Shown: positions 1 to 7,755 of the stretch, piece by piece | How positions within the stretch are numbered: position 1 is the stretch's first letter | How the letters are laid out: each line of letters starts with the position of its first letter | DNA from: Gammaproteobacteria bacterium | Lineage (GTDB): Bacteria > Pseudomonadota > Gammaproteobacteria > SZUA-229 | Assembly: GCA_016764035.1 (NCBI GenBank) | Contig: JAESSQ010000060.1 | Span: 1 to 9,550 of the forward strand | Direction: 5' to 3' | DNA length: 9,550 nucleotides | Notes under the pieces: generated by a model | Seen by the model: the letters and a program-made list of their open reading frames with translations, nothing else | Databases searched by the model: none | Told to the model about the DNA's origin: nothing | Program-made: the position numbers and the translations under genes

Positions 1-72
1 GCAACACGCGGTAAAATAGAAACTCATTTGGCTGGCTCGCTCCAGTCCGATCGTATCACTCATACAATGTAG
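1..72 (+). CDS. pilZ: Type IV pilus assembly protein PilZ, C-terminal end (partial)
   Basis: Frame 1 is open from the window edge and gives 23 residues (ATRGKIETHLAG, then SLQSDRITHTM) before a TAG stop. The end resembles the conserved tail of the short PilZ protein needed for type IV pilus biogenesis, in which an IET-LAG helix is followed by SDR-THTM. In many gammaproteobacteria pilZ sits between holB and a tatD/ycfH gene, and a TatD gene does follow here after 21 bases, which supports the call. This founding PilZ subfamily is known for acting in pilus assembly and often lacks the c-di-GMP-binding motif of other PilZ domains; that part of the gene is outside the window. The identification rests on a short tail plus gene order. 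Confidence 0.75.
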   Translation, partial: ATRGKIETHLAGSLQSDRITHTM

Positions 73-93
73 TTAATCTGGACTGGAATCGCT

Positions 94-870
94 GTGTTAG
101 TAGACTCACATTGTCACCTTGACTGTATTGATTTATCTGATTTCGATAATAATTTTGATAACCTAATACAACACACGCATAACGCTGGTATAGAGCATAT
201 GTTGTGTGTTTCAATTAATTTAAAAACGTATCCAACGATGTTGGAAAAAGTTAAAGATTACCCGACTATTTCTGTTTCTGCTGGTATGCATCCTATGGCA
301 GATGAAAGTGATGAGTTCTCATCTGACATGTTAATTGAGCTGGCTTCTGATAAAAAAGTTGTAGCCATCGGCGAGACAGGTCTGGATTATTATTACCATA
401 AAGGTAATCCACAATGGCAACGTGAGCGATTTCGCGCACACGTACAAGTTGCTAACCAACTAGGTAAACCGCTAATTATTCATACCCGTGATGCAAGTAA
501 AGACACGCTTGCAATATTACGTGAAGAAAAAGCAGAGATTTGTGGAGGTGTTATACACTGTTTTACTGAAAGTCAGAAATTTGCAGAGCAGGTGATGGCG
601 ATGGGATTCATGATTTCTATTTCAGGTATTGTTACGTTCAAAAATGCTGATGAGCTACGTAAGGTAGCAAAAAATATACCTGACGATCGTTTGTTGATCG
701 AAACCGATTCTCCTTATCTTGCGCCCATTCCACACCGTGGCAAGCAAAATCAGCCCGCTTATGTGCAGTACGTTGCAGAAACATTAGCGGAACTTCGAAA
801 TACTAGCGTCGATCATATCGCGACAATCACGCGTGCGAATTTTTATCAAACGTTTGGTATTACACACTAA
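94..870 (+). CDS. tatD: TatD/YcfH family metal-dependent hydrolase (deoxyribonuclease-like)
   Basis: A 258-residue cytoplasmic TIM-barrel amidohydrolase of the TatD family, whose members act as metal-dependent nucleases on DNA or on other phosphoester substrates. The full metal-ligand set is visible: SHCH gives H6 and H8, GETGLD gives E94, HTRD gives H130, HCF gives H155 and ETDSPY gives D205. Length and motif spacing are normal for the family and the C-terminus is complete. The start is a GTG beginning MLVDSHCH, where the HxH motif falls at the expected position; a weak TGGA ribosome-binding element lies 6 bases upstream. The gene follows pilZ by 21 bases and precedes the cyclase by 6 bases, so the three are probably co-transcribed. 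Placement beside pilZ favours the YcfH subgroup over TatD proper. The in vivo substrate cannot be read from the sequence. Confidence 0.93.
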   Translation: MLVDSHCHLDCIDLSDFDNNFDNLIQHTHNAGIEHMLCVSINLKTYPTMLEKVKDYPTISVSAGMHPMADESDEFSSDMLIELASDKKVVAIGETGLDYYYHKGNPQWQRERFRAHVQVANQLGKPLIIHTRDASKDTLAILREEKAEICGGVIHCFTESQKFAEQVMAMGFMISISGIVTFKNADELRKVAKNIPDDRLLIETDSPYLAPIPHRGKQNQPAYVQYVAETLAELRNTSVDHIATITRANFYQTFGITH

Positions 871-876
871 ATTTGT

Positions 877-1422
877 ATGTTAATTCGTGAAATTTTAATT
901 GGTACTGACCCTAAACAAGTGTTACGAATGCACAGGCATTTATTCTCTGTGTTTGCGTTGATGGCTTTTACAGCGGTTAGTTTTATATTTTATTACTATG
1001 ATTTATATATGGTCGAAAAGGAGACCTTGTTTAATATAACCAGTTTTTTTTGGGCGGGTGTGTTTTTATTTACCATTGCAATACGTACAGGCCTGAATAA
1101 GAAATACTATGACCCAAGTCTTACTGTGCCACAGTTATTATGGAGTACGACTTTTTTATTGGTGATAACTTATCTACTTAATGATTGGCGTGGACTGACG
1201 TTGATGGGCTATTTTGGTATGTTAAGTTTTGGTTATTTTAAATTACGTTTTCGTGAGTTTTTGACAGTATCATTATTTGCCATACTAGGTTATGGCTTAA
1301 TCATCCTGTATATATTTATCAATCAACCCGAGCGAATAGATATTAATTTTGAATTGTTACAGTTACTGGCTTTTCAGTGGTACGATTTTAGTCATGCTTT
1401 ATACTGGTTCATCAATTCATGA
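877..1422 (+). CDS. Diguanylate cyclase, N-terminal membrane half (frameshifted from the GGDEF half)
   Basis: This frame encodes a 181-residue hydrophobic protein with about six predicted membrane helices (roughly residues 22-41, 53-70, 86-101, 106-121, 128-150 and 158-178). A charged N-terminus (MLIREILIGTDPKQ) and short basic loops such as KLRFRE separate them. It starts 6 bases after the tatD stop, has no clear Shine-Dalgarno, and is probably coupled to tatD translation. Sense-like sequence continues to about residue 168 (LLAFQW), then the reading turns into an out-of-frame tail ending at TGA. The next frame continues the sixth helix (TILVMLYTG) and runs into a linker and GGDEF domain. I therefore read this as the sensory and membrane half of one roughly 381-residue cyclase broken by a single extra base between 1340 and 1422. 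I do not recognise a named membrane sensor domain. As it stands the product would be a membrane stub without catalytic activity. Confidence 0.72.
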   Translation: MLIREILIGTDPKQVLRMHRHLFSVFALMAFTAVSFIFYYYDLYMVEKETLFNITSFFWAGVFLFTIAIRTGLNKKYYDPSLTVPQLLWSTTFLLVITYLLNDWRGLTLMGYFGMLSFGYFKLRFREFLTVSLFAILGYGLIILYIFINQPERIDINFELLQLLAFQWYDFSHALYWFINS

Positions 1423-2023
1423 ATTAAGAGAGCGCACAAAACAACAGACCATTGAGTTGCAGGAAGCACTTGATGTTAATAAAAAACTAGCGACCACCGA
1501 TGAATTAACCGGTCTCTATAATCGTCGATATTTTATGGATAAATTAGCAATGCAAAAAGCGTTGTCTGAACGTAATAAAGCTGATTTTGTAATCTGTTAT
1601 TGTGACCTGGATAATTTCAAACAAATAAACGATACGTTTGGTCATCACACAGGTGATATTGTTTTGCAAAAGTTTTCACAAATTCTTAAATCGTTAATAC
1701 GTGAAGTCGATTTTGCTGCTCGTTTTGGCGGGGAAGAATTTGTTTGCCTGTTAGTTGATACCGATATAAAAAATGCAAAAAAGGTAACAGAGCGTATTCG
1801 TATCAGTTTGGCTAATTACAACTTTAATGATATCGCTCCTTCACTTCATGCCACAGTATCTATTGGTATTACAAACTTTAAGCAATTTAATACCATTCAG
1901 GAAACCCTGATGAACGCCGATAACAGAATGTACCTGGCTAAGAAATATGGCCGTAACAAAGTCATTATGGCAGATGAGGCCGAACTAAAAGCGCAGATGA
2001 AAACAGCAAAAGTCGTTATTTAA
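1349..2023 (+). CDS. Diguanylate cyclase, GGDEF catalytic half (frameshifted from the membrane half)
   Basis: A GGDEF domain that condenses two GTP into the second messenger c-di-GMP. Numbered from the TTG at 1349, it shows the end of a membrane helix (residues 12-20), a charged linker (23-48, HELRERTKQQ onward), the entry motif TDELTGLYNRR (50-60), the metal and substrate segment DLDNFKQIND (86-95) with GHH-GD, and GGEEF at 127-131 (bases 1727-1741). An RxxD inhibitory site (REVD, 118-121) lies exactly five residues before GGEEF, so product feedback inhibition is expected. The domain looks complete and active, with no EAL partner. Neither the TTG nor the ATG at 1394 has a good ribosome-binding site, so the start given is only the edge of the open frame. 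The natural start is probably 877 in the upstream frame. The stop overlaps the convergent fadJ stop region by 8 bases. Confidence 0.85.
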   Translation: MNCYSYWLFSGTILVMLYTGSSIHELRERTKQQTIELQEALDVNKKLATTDELTGLYNRRYFMDKLAMQKALSERNKADFVICYCDLDNFKQINDTFGHHTGDIVLQKFSQILKSLIREVDFAARFGGEEFVCLLVDTDIKNAKKVTERIRISLANYNFNDIAPSLHATVSIGITNFKQFNTIQETLMNADNRMYLAKKYGRNKVIMADEAELKAQMKTAKVVI

Positions 2024-4049
2024 TTTCTGACCAGCCTTCATCTTTTTTAAAGCGACTACCAAATTTTGTTTCTAGTGATGCCAGTGACTGGCTTAATATA
2101 TCAATACCTGTACTACGTATGTATTCAAGTGGACCACCTCTGAACGGAGCAAACCCAGTACCAAAAATAACGCCGGCATCAATTAAATCCTGATTTTCTA
2201 CCAGACCTTCACGCAAACAAGCAGTGGCTTCATTAACTAATCGTAAGACAAGTCTGTTTTGCACTTCTTTATCATTAGCGTAACTAACACTTTTATTCTT
2301 GATTGGTTTATTGTCTTTGTATTTATAAAAGCCTTCACCGGTTTTTTTACCCAGTTTTCTATCTGAGAGATTTTTCAGATTTTCTGGTAGTGGCATATCA
2401 AGTGCTTCAGAGAGAATATTGGCAACGGATTTACAGATATCCAGACCCACAGTATCCGCTAATTCGATTGGCCCCATCGGCATTCCGTAATCGGTGGCTG
2501 CTTTATCGATAACTTCTGCAGGAATGCCTTCATCGACCATAGTGACGGCTTCTAATATATAGGGCATTAATATTCGGTTGACTAGAAAACCTGGTGAGCT
2601 TTTAACGGCCAACGGTAATTTGCCGATATTTTTACCGAATGCCAGTGTCTGTTGTACGACTTTCTCATCACTTTCATCACCTCGGATAATCTCTACCAAT
2701 GGCATTAGTGCGACAGGGTTGAAAAAATGCAGGCCAACAAGTCGACCAGGATTTTTTAGGCAAGAACTTAAATCTTCGAGTTTGATGCTGGACGTATTTG
2801 TTGCCAGTATGGCATCCGGTTTCATGTTAGGTTCTATTGACTCATACAAGGCACGTTTGACAGCAACATCTTCGAAAATGGCTTCAATAATTATATCGGC
2901 ACGATGGACTCCCGTACCTCGGTGGTCTGCCATTAATCGGTCATTCGCATCTCGTATGGCGCGACGATCGCGCTTGAATTTTTTCTTAAACGAATACTGC
3001 GCGCGTTTAATCGTTTGCGCCAGTCTTGCAGGATCCTGATCTTGCACTGTGACGGAATAGCCTTGAATAGCACACCAGGAAGCGATATCGCCTCCCATAA
3101 GGCCACCACCAATAACATGCACGTGTTCTACCTCAAAAGGTGTTTGTTTACCCTGACTTTTTAAGCCTTCCTGTAAAAAGAAAACACGTACCAGGTTTCT
3201 TGCTGTTTCTGTGGTGGCTAATTCTGCGACGGCTTCGGCTTCTTTTTCAAGCATCAAGCGTTTGTTGTCAGCATGTTTTAGCCAAAGATTAATCAACGAA
3301 TAGGGAGCAGGGTAATGTTCTGGCTTAGCTTTTTTTGCTACCTGTTTGCGCATTTGTTTGGCGATTAATGGGCGTATAACGGCATGGTTTGCCAGTCGCA
3401 TTAAAAACGGTATTTTGTGACGTATTGGTGCTGTCAGTGCATATTTTTCTGCTGCTGTTTTTAACTGTCGGATGGGTACCATCTCATCGATAAGGTTAAT
3501 TTTTTTTGCCGCACGTGCCGTTAATGCGCGTCCGGTCAGCATAATGTTCATCGCAGCGATGGGGCCGCAACGTTCGATTGACCTTGCTGTGCCACCGTAG
3601 CCAGGATGGATACCTAGTTTTATTTCGGGTAAGCCAATTTTAGTTTTTTTGTCATCGCTAGCGATGATGTAATTACAGGCTAATGCCAATTCTGTACCGC
3701 CACCAAAACACAGGCCATGTATCATGCTTACCGTCGGGCAGGGTAAAGCTTCTATACGGTTCATCAAAGCATGGCCTTTATGCATGAAGTCCAGTGCTTG
3801 TTGTTTATTTTCCAGTGCGGTGTATTCTTTTATATCAGCGCCAAAGATAAAGCTACTTATTTTATCAGACAGTATGATTACGGCCTGCGGTAAATTATTT
3901 TTGAAGCCTTTAATGATGTCATCAAGCTCTCTGATGGCCGCTTGTGAAAGCAAGTTTGCCGATGCCCCGGGATTATCAAAATGCAGCCATGCAATATTAT
4001 TGGCGTCCGTTTCAACCTTCCAATGATTGACTGCTTCGTTATTAAGCAT
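2016..4049 (-). CDS. fadJ: FadJ-like bifunctional enoyl-CoA hydratase / 3-hydroxyacyl-CoA dehydrogenase
   Basis: A 677-residue multifunctional beta-oxidation enzyme that hydrates enoyl-CoA and oxidises the 3-hydroxyacyl-CoA with NAD. The crotonase domain (about 10-200) has oxyanion-hole segments FIFGADIKEY and HGLCFGGG and both catalytic glutamates, E120 in GGGTELALAC and E142 in LPEIKLG. The dehydrogenase Rossmann domain (about 308-485) has the NAD motif GGGLMGG at 314-320, NTSS at 418-421, H441 in GLHFFNPV and its partner E453. C-terminal dehydrogenase domains run from about 487 to 677 (SPGFLVNR; FGTGFAPFRGGP). It is somewhat shorter than E. coli FadJ (714). I chose the ATG at 4049 over the upstream start at 4118 because it has GAGG 6 bases before it and overlaps the thiolase stop by 8 bases, and because the extra 23 residues would lie inside the thiolase gene. 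Thiolase-then-hydratase order matches fadIJ and not fadBA. Confidence 0.92.
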   Translation of the reverse strand: MLNNEAVNHWKVETDANNIAWLHFDNPGASANLLSQAAIRELDDIIKGFKNNLPQAVIILSDKISSFIFGADIKEYTALENKQQALDFMHKGHALMNRIEALPCPTVSMIHGLCFGGGTELALACNYIIASDDKKTKIGLPEIKLGIHPGYGGTARSIERCGPIAAMNIMLTGRALTARAAKKINLIDEMVPIRQLKTAAEKYALTAPIRHKIPFLMRLANHAVIRPLIAKQMRKQVAKKAKPEHYPAPYSLINLWLKHADNKRLMLEKEAEAVAELATTETARNLVRVFFLQEGLKSQGKQTPFEVEHVHVIGGGLMGGDIASWCAIQGYSVTVQDQDPARLAQTIKRAQYSFKKKFKRDRRAIRDANDRLMADHRGTGVHRADIIIEAIFEDVAVKRALYESIEPNMKPDAILATNTSSIKLEDLSSCLKNPGRLVGLHFFNPVALMPLVEIIRGDESDEKVVQQTLAFGKNIGKLPLAVKSSPGFLVNRILMPYILEAVTMVDEGIPAEVIDKAATDYGMPMGPIELADTVGLDICKSVANILSEALDMPLPENLKNLSDRKLGKKTGEGFYKYKDNKPIKNKSVSYANDKEVQNRLVLRLVNEATACLREGLVENQDLIDAGVIFGTGFAPFRGGPLEYIRSTGIDILSQSLASLETKFGSRFKKDEGWSEIK

Positions 4050-5370
4050 GTGATGCCTCAGCTGTGAATTGTGATGAAGACTCATTTTTAATGAGCATTG
4101 CGCCACCCTGGCCGCCACCTATACATAAACTTGCCATACCCTGTTTGGCATCGGTACGTTGTAAAACCTTACACAAATGTAAAATGATACGTGCGCCACT
4201 AGCACCGACGGGGTGACCAAGGCTGACGCCACCGCCATCAATGTTTAATTTATCGTGTGGTACCTCACCCATGGCATTTTCGAGATTAAGTTTTGTCCGG
4301 CAATATTCATCTTGTTGCCAGGCTTTAACACAACCTAAAACTTGTGTAGCAAAGGCTTCATTAATCTCCCAGTAATCGATATCTTCGATAGACAGTTGAT
4401 TTCGCTGCATGATGGGGGTCATGGCATGGACGGGGCCCATACCCATTACAGAAGGATCAAGTCCTGCCCATTGGCTATCAGTAATTGAGGCCAGTACCTG
4501 TAGATTGTATTTTTTAACAGCATCTTCACTGGCAAGTAATAACCACGATGCACCATCGGTAATTTGTGCGCTATTACCCGCCGTAACTTTGCCGTATTTT
4601 TTGTCAAAAGCTGGGCGCAACTTGGCAAGGCTTTCGATGCTGGAATCGGCTCTAACGCCATCGTCGTGATCGTAATAGTTACCCTTGCCGTCATAAAGAA
4701 CTTCGATCTCATCGAGATAACCCGCTTCCTGTGCGTAAGCCAGACGATGATGGCTGGTCATTGCATACTCGTCCATCTGTTGGCGTGATATGTCAAAATT
4801 TTCGGCGATTATTTCAGCAGTTTCACCCATATTTAAACCGACCGTGTCATCGGTTAGTCCATGAATTAAAGCGATTACTGGGGTGAAGTGTTTGCCGCGT
4901 AATTTAAAAATGGTCGATAGTTTTTGCCCGATGCTACGTGAGCGCATGAAATCACCTAACCAGTTAACCATGGTGTGATTAAACAATACCGGCGCACGAC
5001 TCATGGCCTCGACACCACCTGCCATGATTAGATCGGCATCGCCATTTCGAATATTTTTAAAAGCAGAATCGACCGACTGCATACCGGATGCGCAATTACG
5101 TTGAACTGTCCAGGCTGGTACTTTTTGGGGTATACCTAAACGTAGGGCGACGACGCGGCCAATATTTGCTTCACGCTCGCCGGGCATCATGCAGCCAAGA
5201 ATAACTTCATCCAGCGCTTCGAGAGGAAAGTTGTTACGTAACAAGAGAGGCTTAGCGGCAGCAACGGCCAAATCACCCGCAGAAAAAGGCCCGACTTTAC
5301 CGCGTGATTTTAATTGTGGTGTACGACTTCCATCGACGATATAAACTTTACGACCAGCTTGCTTACTCAT
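4042..5370 (-). CDS. fadI: FadI-like 3-ketoacyl-CoA thiolase
   Basis: A 442-residue thiolase that cleaves 3-ketoacyl-CoA with CoA, releasing acetyl-CoA in the last step of beta-oxidation. Catalytic residues are all present: nucleophile C93 in RNCASG, NEAF at 337-340, H386 in GHPVGASG and C416 in LCIGGGQGGA. It is longer than a typical thiolase of about 390 residues because of an inserted basic and hydrophobic loop (about 130-180). FadI and the mitochondrial trifunctional-protein beta subunit have a loop in the same place, linked there to membrane association, so a complex with the FadJ-like partner is likely by inference. The ATG at 5370 follows an AGG in GCCTAATAGGTAA with a 9-base gap. The 3' end (GAGGCATCACATGCTTAA) carries the ribosome-binding site and start codon of fadJ, so the two are co-translated. 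A thiolase outside the fad group (acetoacetyl-CoA type) is less likely given the context. Confidence 0.93.
   Translation of the reverse strand: MSKQAGRKVYIVDGSRTPQLKSRGKVGPFSAGDLAVAAAKPLLLRNNFPLEALDEVILGCMMPGEREANIGRVVALRLGIPQKVPAWTVQRNCASGMQSVDSAFKNIRNGDADLIMAGGVEAMSRAPVLFNHTMVNWLGDFMRSRSIGQKLSTIFKLRGKHFTPVIALIHGLTDDTVGLNMGETAEIIAENFDISRQQMDEYAMTSHHRLAYAQEAGYLDEIEVLYDGKGNYYDHDDGVRADSSIESLAKLRPAFDKKYGKVTAGNSAQITDGASWLLLASEDAVKKYNLQVLASITDSQWAGLDPSVMGMGPVHAMTPIMQRNQLSIEDIDYWEINEAFATQVLGCVKAWQQDEYCRTKLNLENAMGEVPHDKLNIDGGGVSLGHPVGASGARIILHLCKVLQRTDAKQGMASLCIGGGQGGAMLIKNESSSQFTAEASHA
4056..4060 (-). promoter_or_regulatory. Ribosome-binding site of fadJ inside the thiolase gene
   Basis: The minus strand reads TGAGG here, with GAGG ending 6 bases before the ATG at 4049, inside the last codons of the thiolase. 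It decides the fadJ start and, with the 8-base overlap of the two genes, indicates translational coupling. Confidence 0.7.
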
Positions 5371-5427
5371 AGTTTATTACCTATTAGGCTTCTCATTTTT
5401 ACTTTTTTCTGTTTTTGTTGCTGCTAC

Positions 5428-5457
5428 ATTATTTATATAACTAAACTTTTTTCTAAA
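5428..5457 (-). promoter_or_regulatory. Possible promoter for the thiolase-fadJ pair
   Basis: The 102-base gap between fadE and the thiolase is very AT-rich. On the minus strand it has TTTAGA (5457-5452) and AATAAT (5433-5428) spaced by 18 bases, a moderate sigma-70 match (4 of 6 and 5 of 6). Transcription would start near 5421 and leave a leader of about 50 bases. Inverted 7-base arms, ATATAAC (5435-5441) and GTTATAT (5465-5471), flank the -35 element and could be an operator. AT-rich DNA gives such matches by chance, and read-through from fadE is equally possible. Confidence 0.25.
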
Positions 5458-5472
5458 TAATCTGGTTATATG

Positions 5473-7755
5473 TTACGGCGTTTTTATCTCCCAGCCACTA
5501 AATGAAAATTCATCCACTTTAATTGCATTTTGAATCGCAGTTTCAGCTTCTATCAGTAAATTATATTCACTTTCGGAGATGATATTTTTCTGTTCGGCTT
5601 CTGCAAAAGCTTCACGATCACGATTTTTAAGACGACCATTTTTGAAAGCATCACGTAACTTATGTTGCAAGTCGTTTGTTCTTAGCACCAGAAATAATGC
5701 GTGTTCAATACGTCCGGTAGCATCGTCTTTATCGTCGCTTTTGTAGATACCATGTGATAGCCGATCTAAGGTTTCACTTGCAGAAAGTATAATCCGTGCA
5801 ACCTTATGACCGGTTTTATCGTTAGGACGTTGATAAGGTTTTGTTAATGGGAAAACAATCATATTAGACAGACGGCCAATGAAGGGAACTGGTAGATTTT
5901 TCATAATACCCTTTAATGCGTATTGAATATTGTATAAAGCATCGTCACAGGCCCACTGTACTAAAACAGCATCTTCTTCGCGGCTTCCCTGATTCTCATA
6001 ATGTTTTATGACAGCAGAGATAACATATAAATTAGCTAGGGCATCTGCAAGGCGACCCGATATTTTTTCACGTCGTTTTAATGAACCACCAAGAACACCT
6101 ATACATATGTCTGACATCAGAGCAAAGGCAGAACTCATTTTTTCCAATTGTTGATAATATGGACGGGTGACATTATCCCCTGGCGTGCTAACAAATTTTG
6201 CATAAGTTAGCCCGAACCAGTATGAACGTACGACATTACTGAAGATAAAACCAAGGTGTGCAAACAGTGTTTTATCAAAATCCTTCAAACCCTGTACGGA
6301 ATCACTACTGTGAACAGCTTGAACTTCTTTTAGTAAGTAGGGGTGACTTCGCATGGCGCCTTGCCCGAAGATAATCATGGTACGGGTTAAAATGTTAGCG
6401 CCTTCTACAGTTATACCGACCGGTATTAATTGATAGGCACGGCCCAGATGATTATGGGGGCCCATGCAGATACCGTGACCACCATGTATATCCATGGCGC
6501 GGTTAAGAACATCACGCATACGTTCCATCACCTGTAATTTTACGATAGCAGAAACCACCGACGGTACGACACCGCTATCAAGCGCAGAAGCAACCAGGGA
6601 TCGTGATGCGTCCATGGCATAAGTCTGTCCGGCAATGACGGCTAATGCTTCTTCAACACCTTCGAAATAACCAATGGGTGTATGGAACTGTTGACGTATC
6701 CGGGCATAAGCACCGGTATAACGTGAACTCATCTTACCCGCGGCTGTGCCTAATGCGGGTAATGAAATGGCACGACCATCACCAAGGCACTCCATTAACA
6801 TAGCCCAGCCTTTACCGACATAATCGACACCGCCGATAATCGCATCGAGGGGAATAAAGACATCTTTGCCACGTATTGGCCCGTTCATAAATGCCTGGTT
6901 AGCAGGGAAATGGCGCTTACCAATTTCTACGCCTTCGGTGTCGCGTTTGATTAACGCCAGCGTTATGCCTCGCTCTTCTACGTCACTTAACAGGTGCTCG
7001 GGGTCTGACAATTTAAAAGCGATGCCAAGTAAAGTTGCTACAGGGGCTAACGTGATATAGCGTTTTGCCCAGTTTAATCGGATACCCAACACATTCTCGT
7101 CACCTTCGTAACTACCGTAGCAGACGACACCAATATCAGGCATTGCGCCGGCGTCACTGCCAGCATCCGGGCCAGTTAACCCAAAGCAGGGGATGTCTAT
7201 ACCCTTAGCGAGCCGAGGCAGATAATAGTCTTTCTGCTCTTGCGTACCGTAGGTCATTAAAAGCTTACCGGGGCCTAGTGAGTTCGGTACCATAACGGTG
7301 ACAGCGGCAGAACCACTGCGGCTACCAATTTTCATGACTACTTCAGAATGTAGATAAGCCGAATAATCGAGACCGCCATATTGTTTGGGAATAATAAGCG
7401 CGAAGAAACCATTATCTTTAGCGTATTGCCAGGCCTCAGGTGTTAGGTCGTAATCTTCCTGAGTGATTTGCCAGTCATCTAACATCTCGCAAAAAGTGTT
7501 TACCGGGCCGTCTAAAAAAGTTTGTTCTTCTTTCGATAATGTTGGTTTAGGCACGCTTTGCAAAAAACTAAAGTCGGGTTTACCGCTGAATAATTCTGCT
7601 TCCCACCAAACATCACCGGCATTGAGGGCTTCCTGTTCGGTTTGGGAGATAGTCGGCATGACCTTTTTCATGGCGTTGTAAATAGCCGAGCTGAACAGCA
7701 TTGTGCGGATGGTCTTGATATTTAATGGGACGATGATGGTGGCAGCCACTATCAC
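5473..7755 (-). CDS. fadE: FadE-type acyl-CoA dehydrogenase, catalytic body (frameshifted from its membrane anchor)
   Basis: A long acyl-CoA dehydrogenase that introduces the 2,3 double bond into acyl-CoA using FAD, the first step of beta-oxidation. From the GTG at 7755 (760 residues) it shows the FadE-specific pattern: a KVMPTISQTEQEAL segment (31-44), WWEAELFSGKPD, LTGPDAGSDAGA (193-204) in the flavin and substrate domain, RHFP (281-284), MDIHGGHGI (421-429), and ITVEGANILTR with probable catalytic glutamate E451. The FadE-family C-terminal extension (about 480-760, including GGSLKRREKISGRLADAL) is present. The protein resembles E. coli FadE throughout. The GTG is probably not the native start: the frame remains open upstream to a TGA at 7785-7783, and the missing hydrophobic N-terminus lies in another frame at 7901-7752. 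Restoring one base gives 809 residues, against 814 in E. coli. The next gene is the thiolase, 102 bases away. Confidence 0.93.
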   Translation of the reverse strand: MIVAATIIVPLNIKTIRTMLFSSAIYNAMKKVMPTISQTEQEALNAGDVWWEAELFSGKPDFSFLQSVPKPTLSKEEQTFLDGPVNTFCEMLDDWQITQEDYDLTPEAWQYAKDNGFFALIIPKQYGGLDYSAYLHSEVVMKIGSRSGSAAVTVMVPNSLGPGKLLMTYGTQEQKDYYLPRLAKGIDIPCFGLTGPDAGSDAGAMPDIGVVCYGSYEGDENVLGIRLNWAKRYITLAPVATLLGIAFKLSDPEHLLSDVEERGITLALIKRDTEGVEIGKRHFPANQAFMNGPIRGKDVFIPLDAIIGGVDYVGKGWAMLMECLGDGRAISLPALGTAAGKMSSRYTGAYARIRQQFHTPIGYFEGVEEALAVIAGQTYAMDASRSLVASALDSGVVPSVVSAIVKLQVMERMRDVLNRAMDIHGGHGICMGPHNHLGRAYQLIPVGITVEGANILTRTMIIFGQGAMRSHPYLLKEVQAVHSSDSVQGLKDFDKTLFAHLGFIFSNVVRSYWFGLTYAKFVSTPGDNVTRPYYQQLEKMSSAFALMSDICIGVLGGSLKRREKISGRLADALANLYVISAVIKHYENQGSREEDAVLVQWACDDALYNIQYALKGIMKNLPVPFIGRLSNMIVFPLTKPYQRPNDKTGHKVARIILSASETLDRLSHGIYKSDDKDDATGRIEHALFLVLRTNDLQHKLRDAFKNGRLKNRDREAFAEAEQKNIISESEYNLLIEAETAIQNAIKVDEFSFSGWEIKTP

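Noticed and set aside
1340..1422. Programmed ribosomal frameshift in the cyclase gene
   Set aside because: No recognisable slippery heptamer, stimulatory Shine-Dalgarno or hairpin is visible at the join; a plain indel is simpler. It stays testable by conservation in relatives.
2578..3039. Plus-strand open frame of 153 codons opposite fadJ
   Set aside because: It lies wholly inside the well-supported fadJ gene on the other strand, its translation is Ser/Arg-rich without a recognisable domain, and it has no supporting context.
4050..4118. Longer start for fadJ adding 23 residues
   Set aside because: The extra codons lie inside the thiolase gene, while the ATG at 4049 has a well-spaced GAGG and begins the expected crotonase N-terminus.
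4446..4712. Minus-strand open frame of 88 codons within the thiolase, with plus-strand frames opposite it
   Set aside because: All overlap the thiolase, which has every catalytic motif; their translations show no family features.
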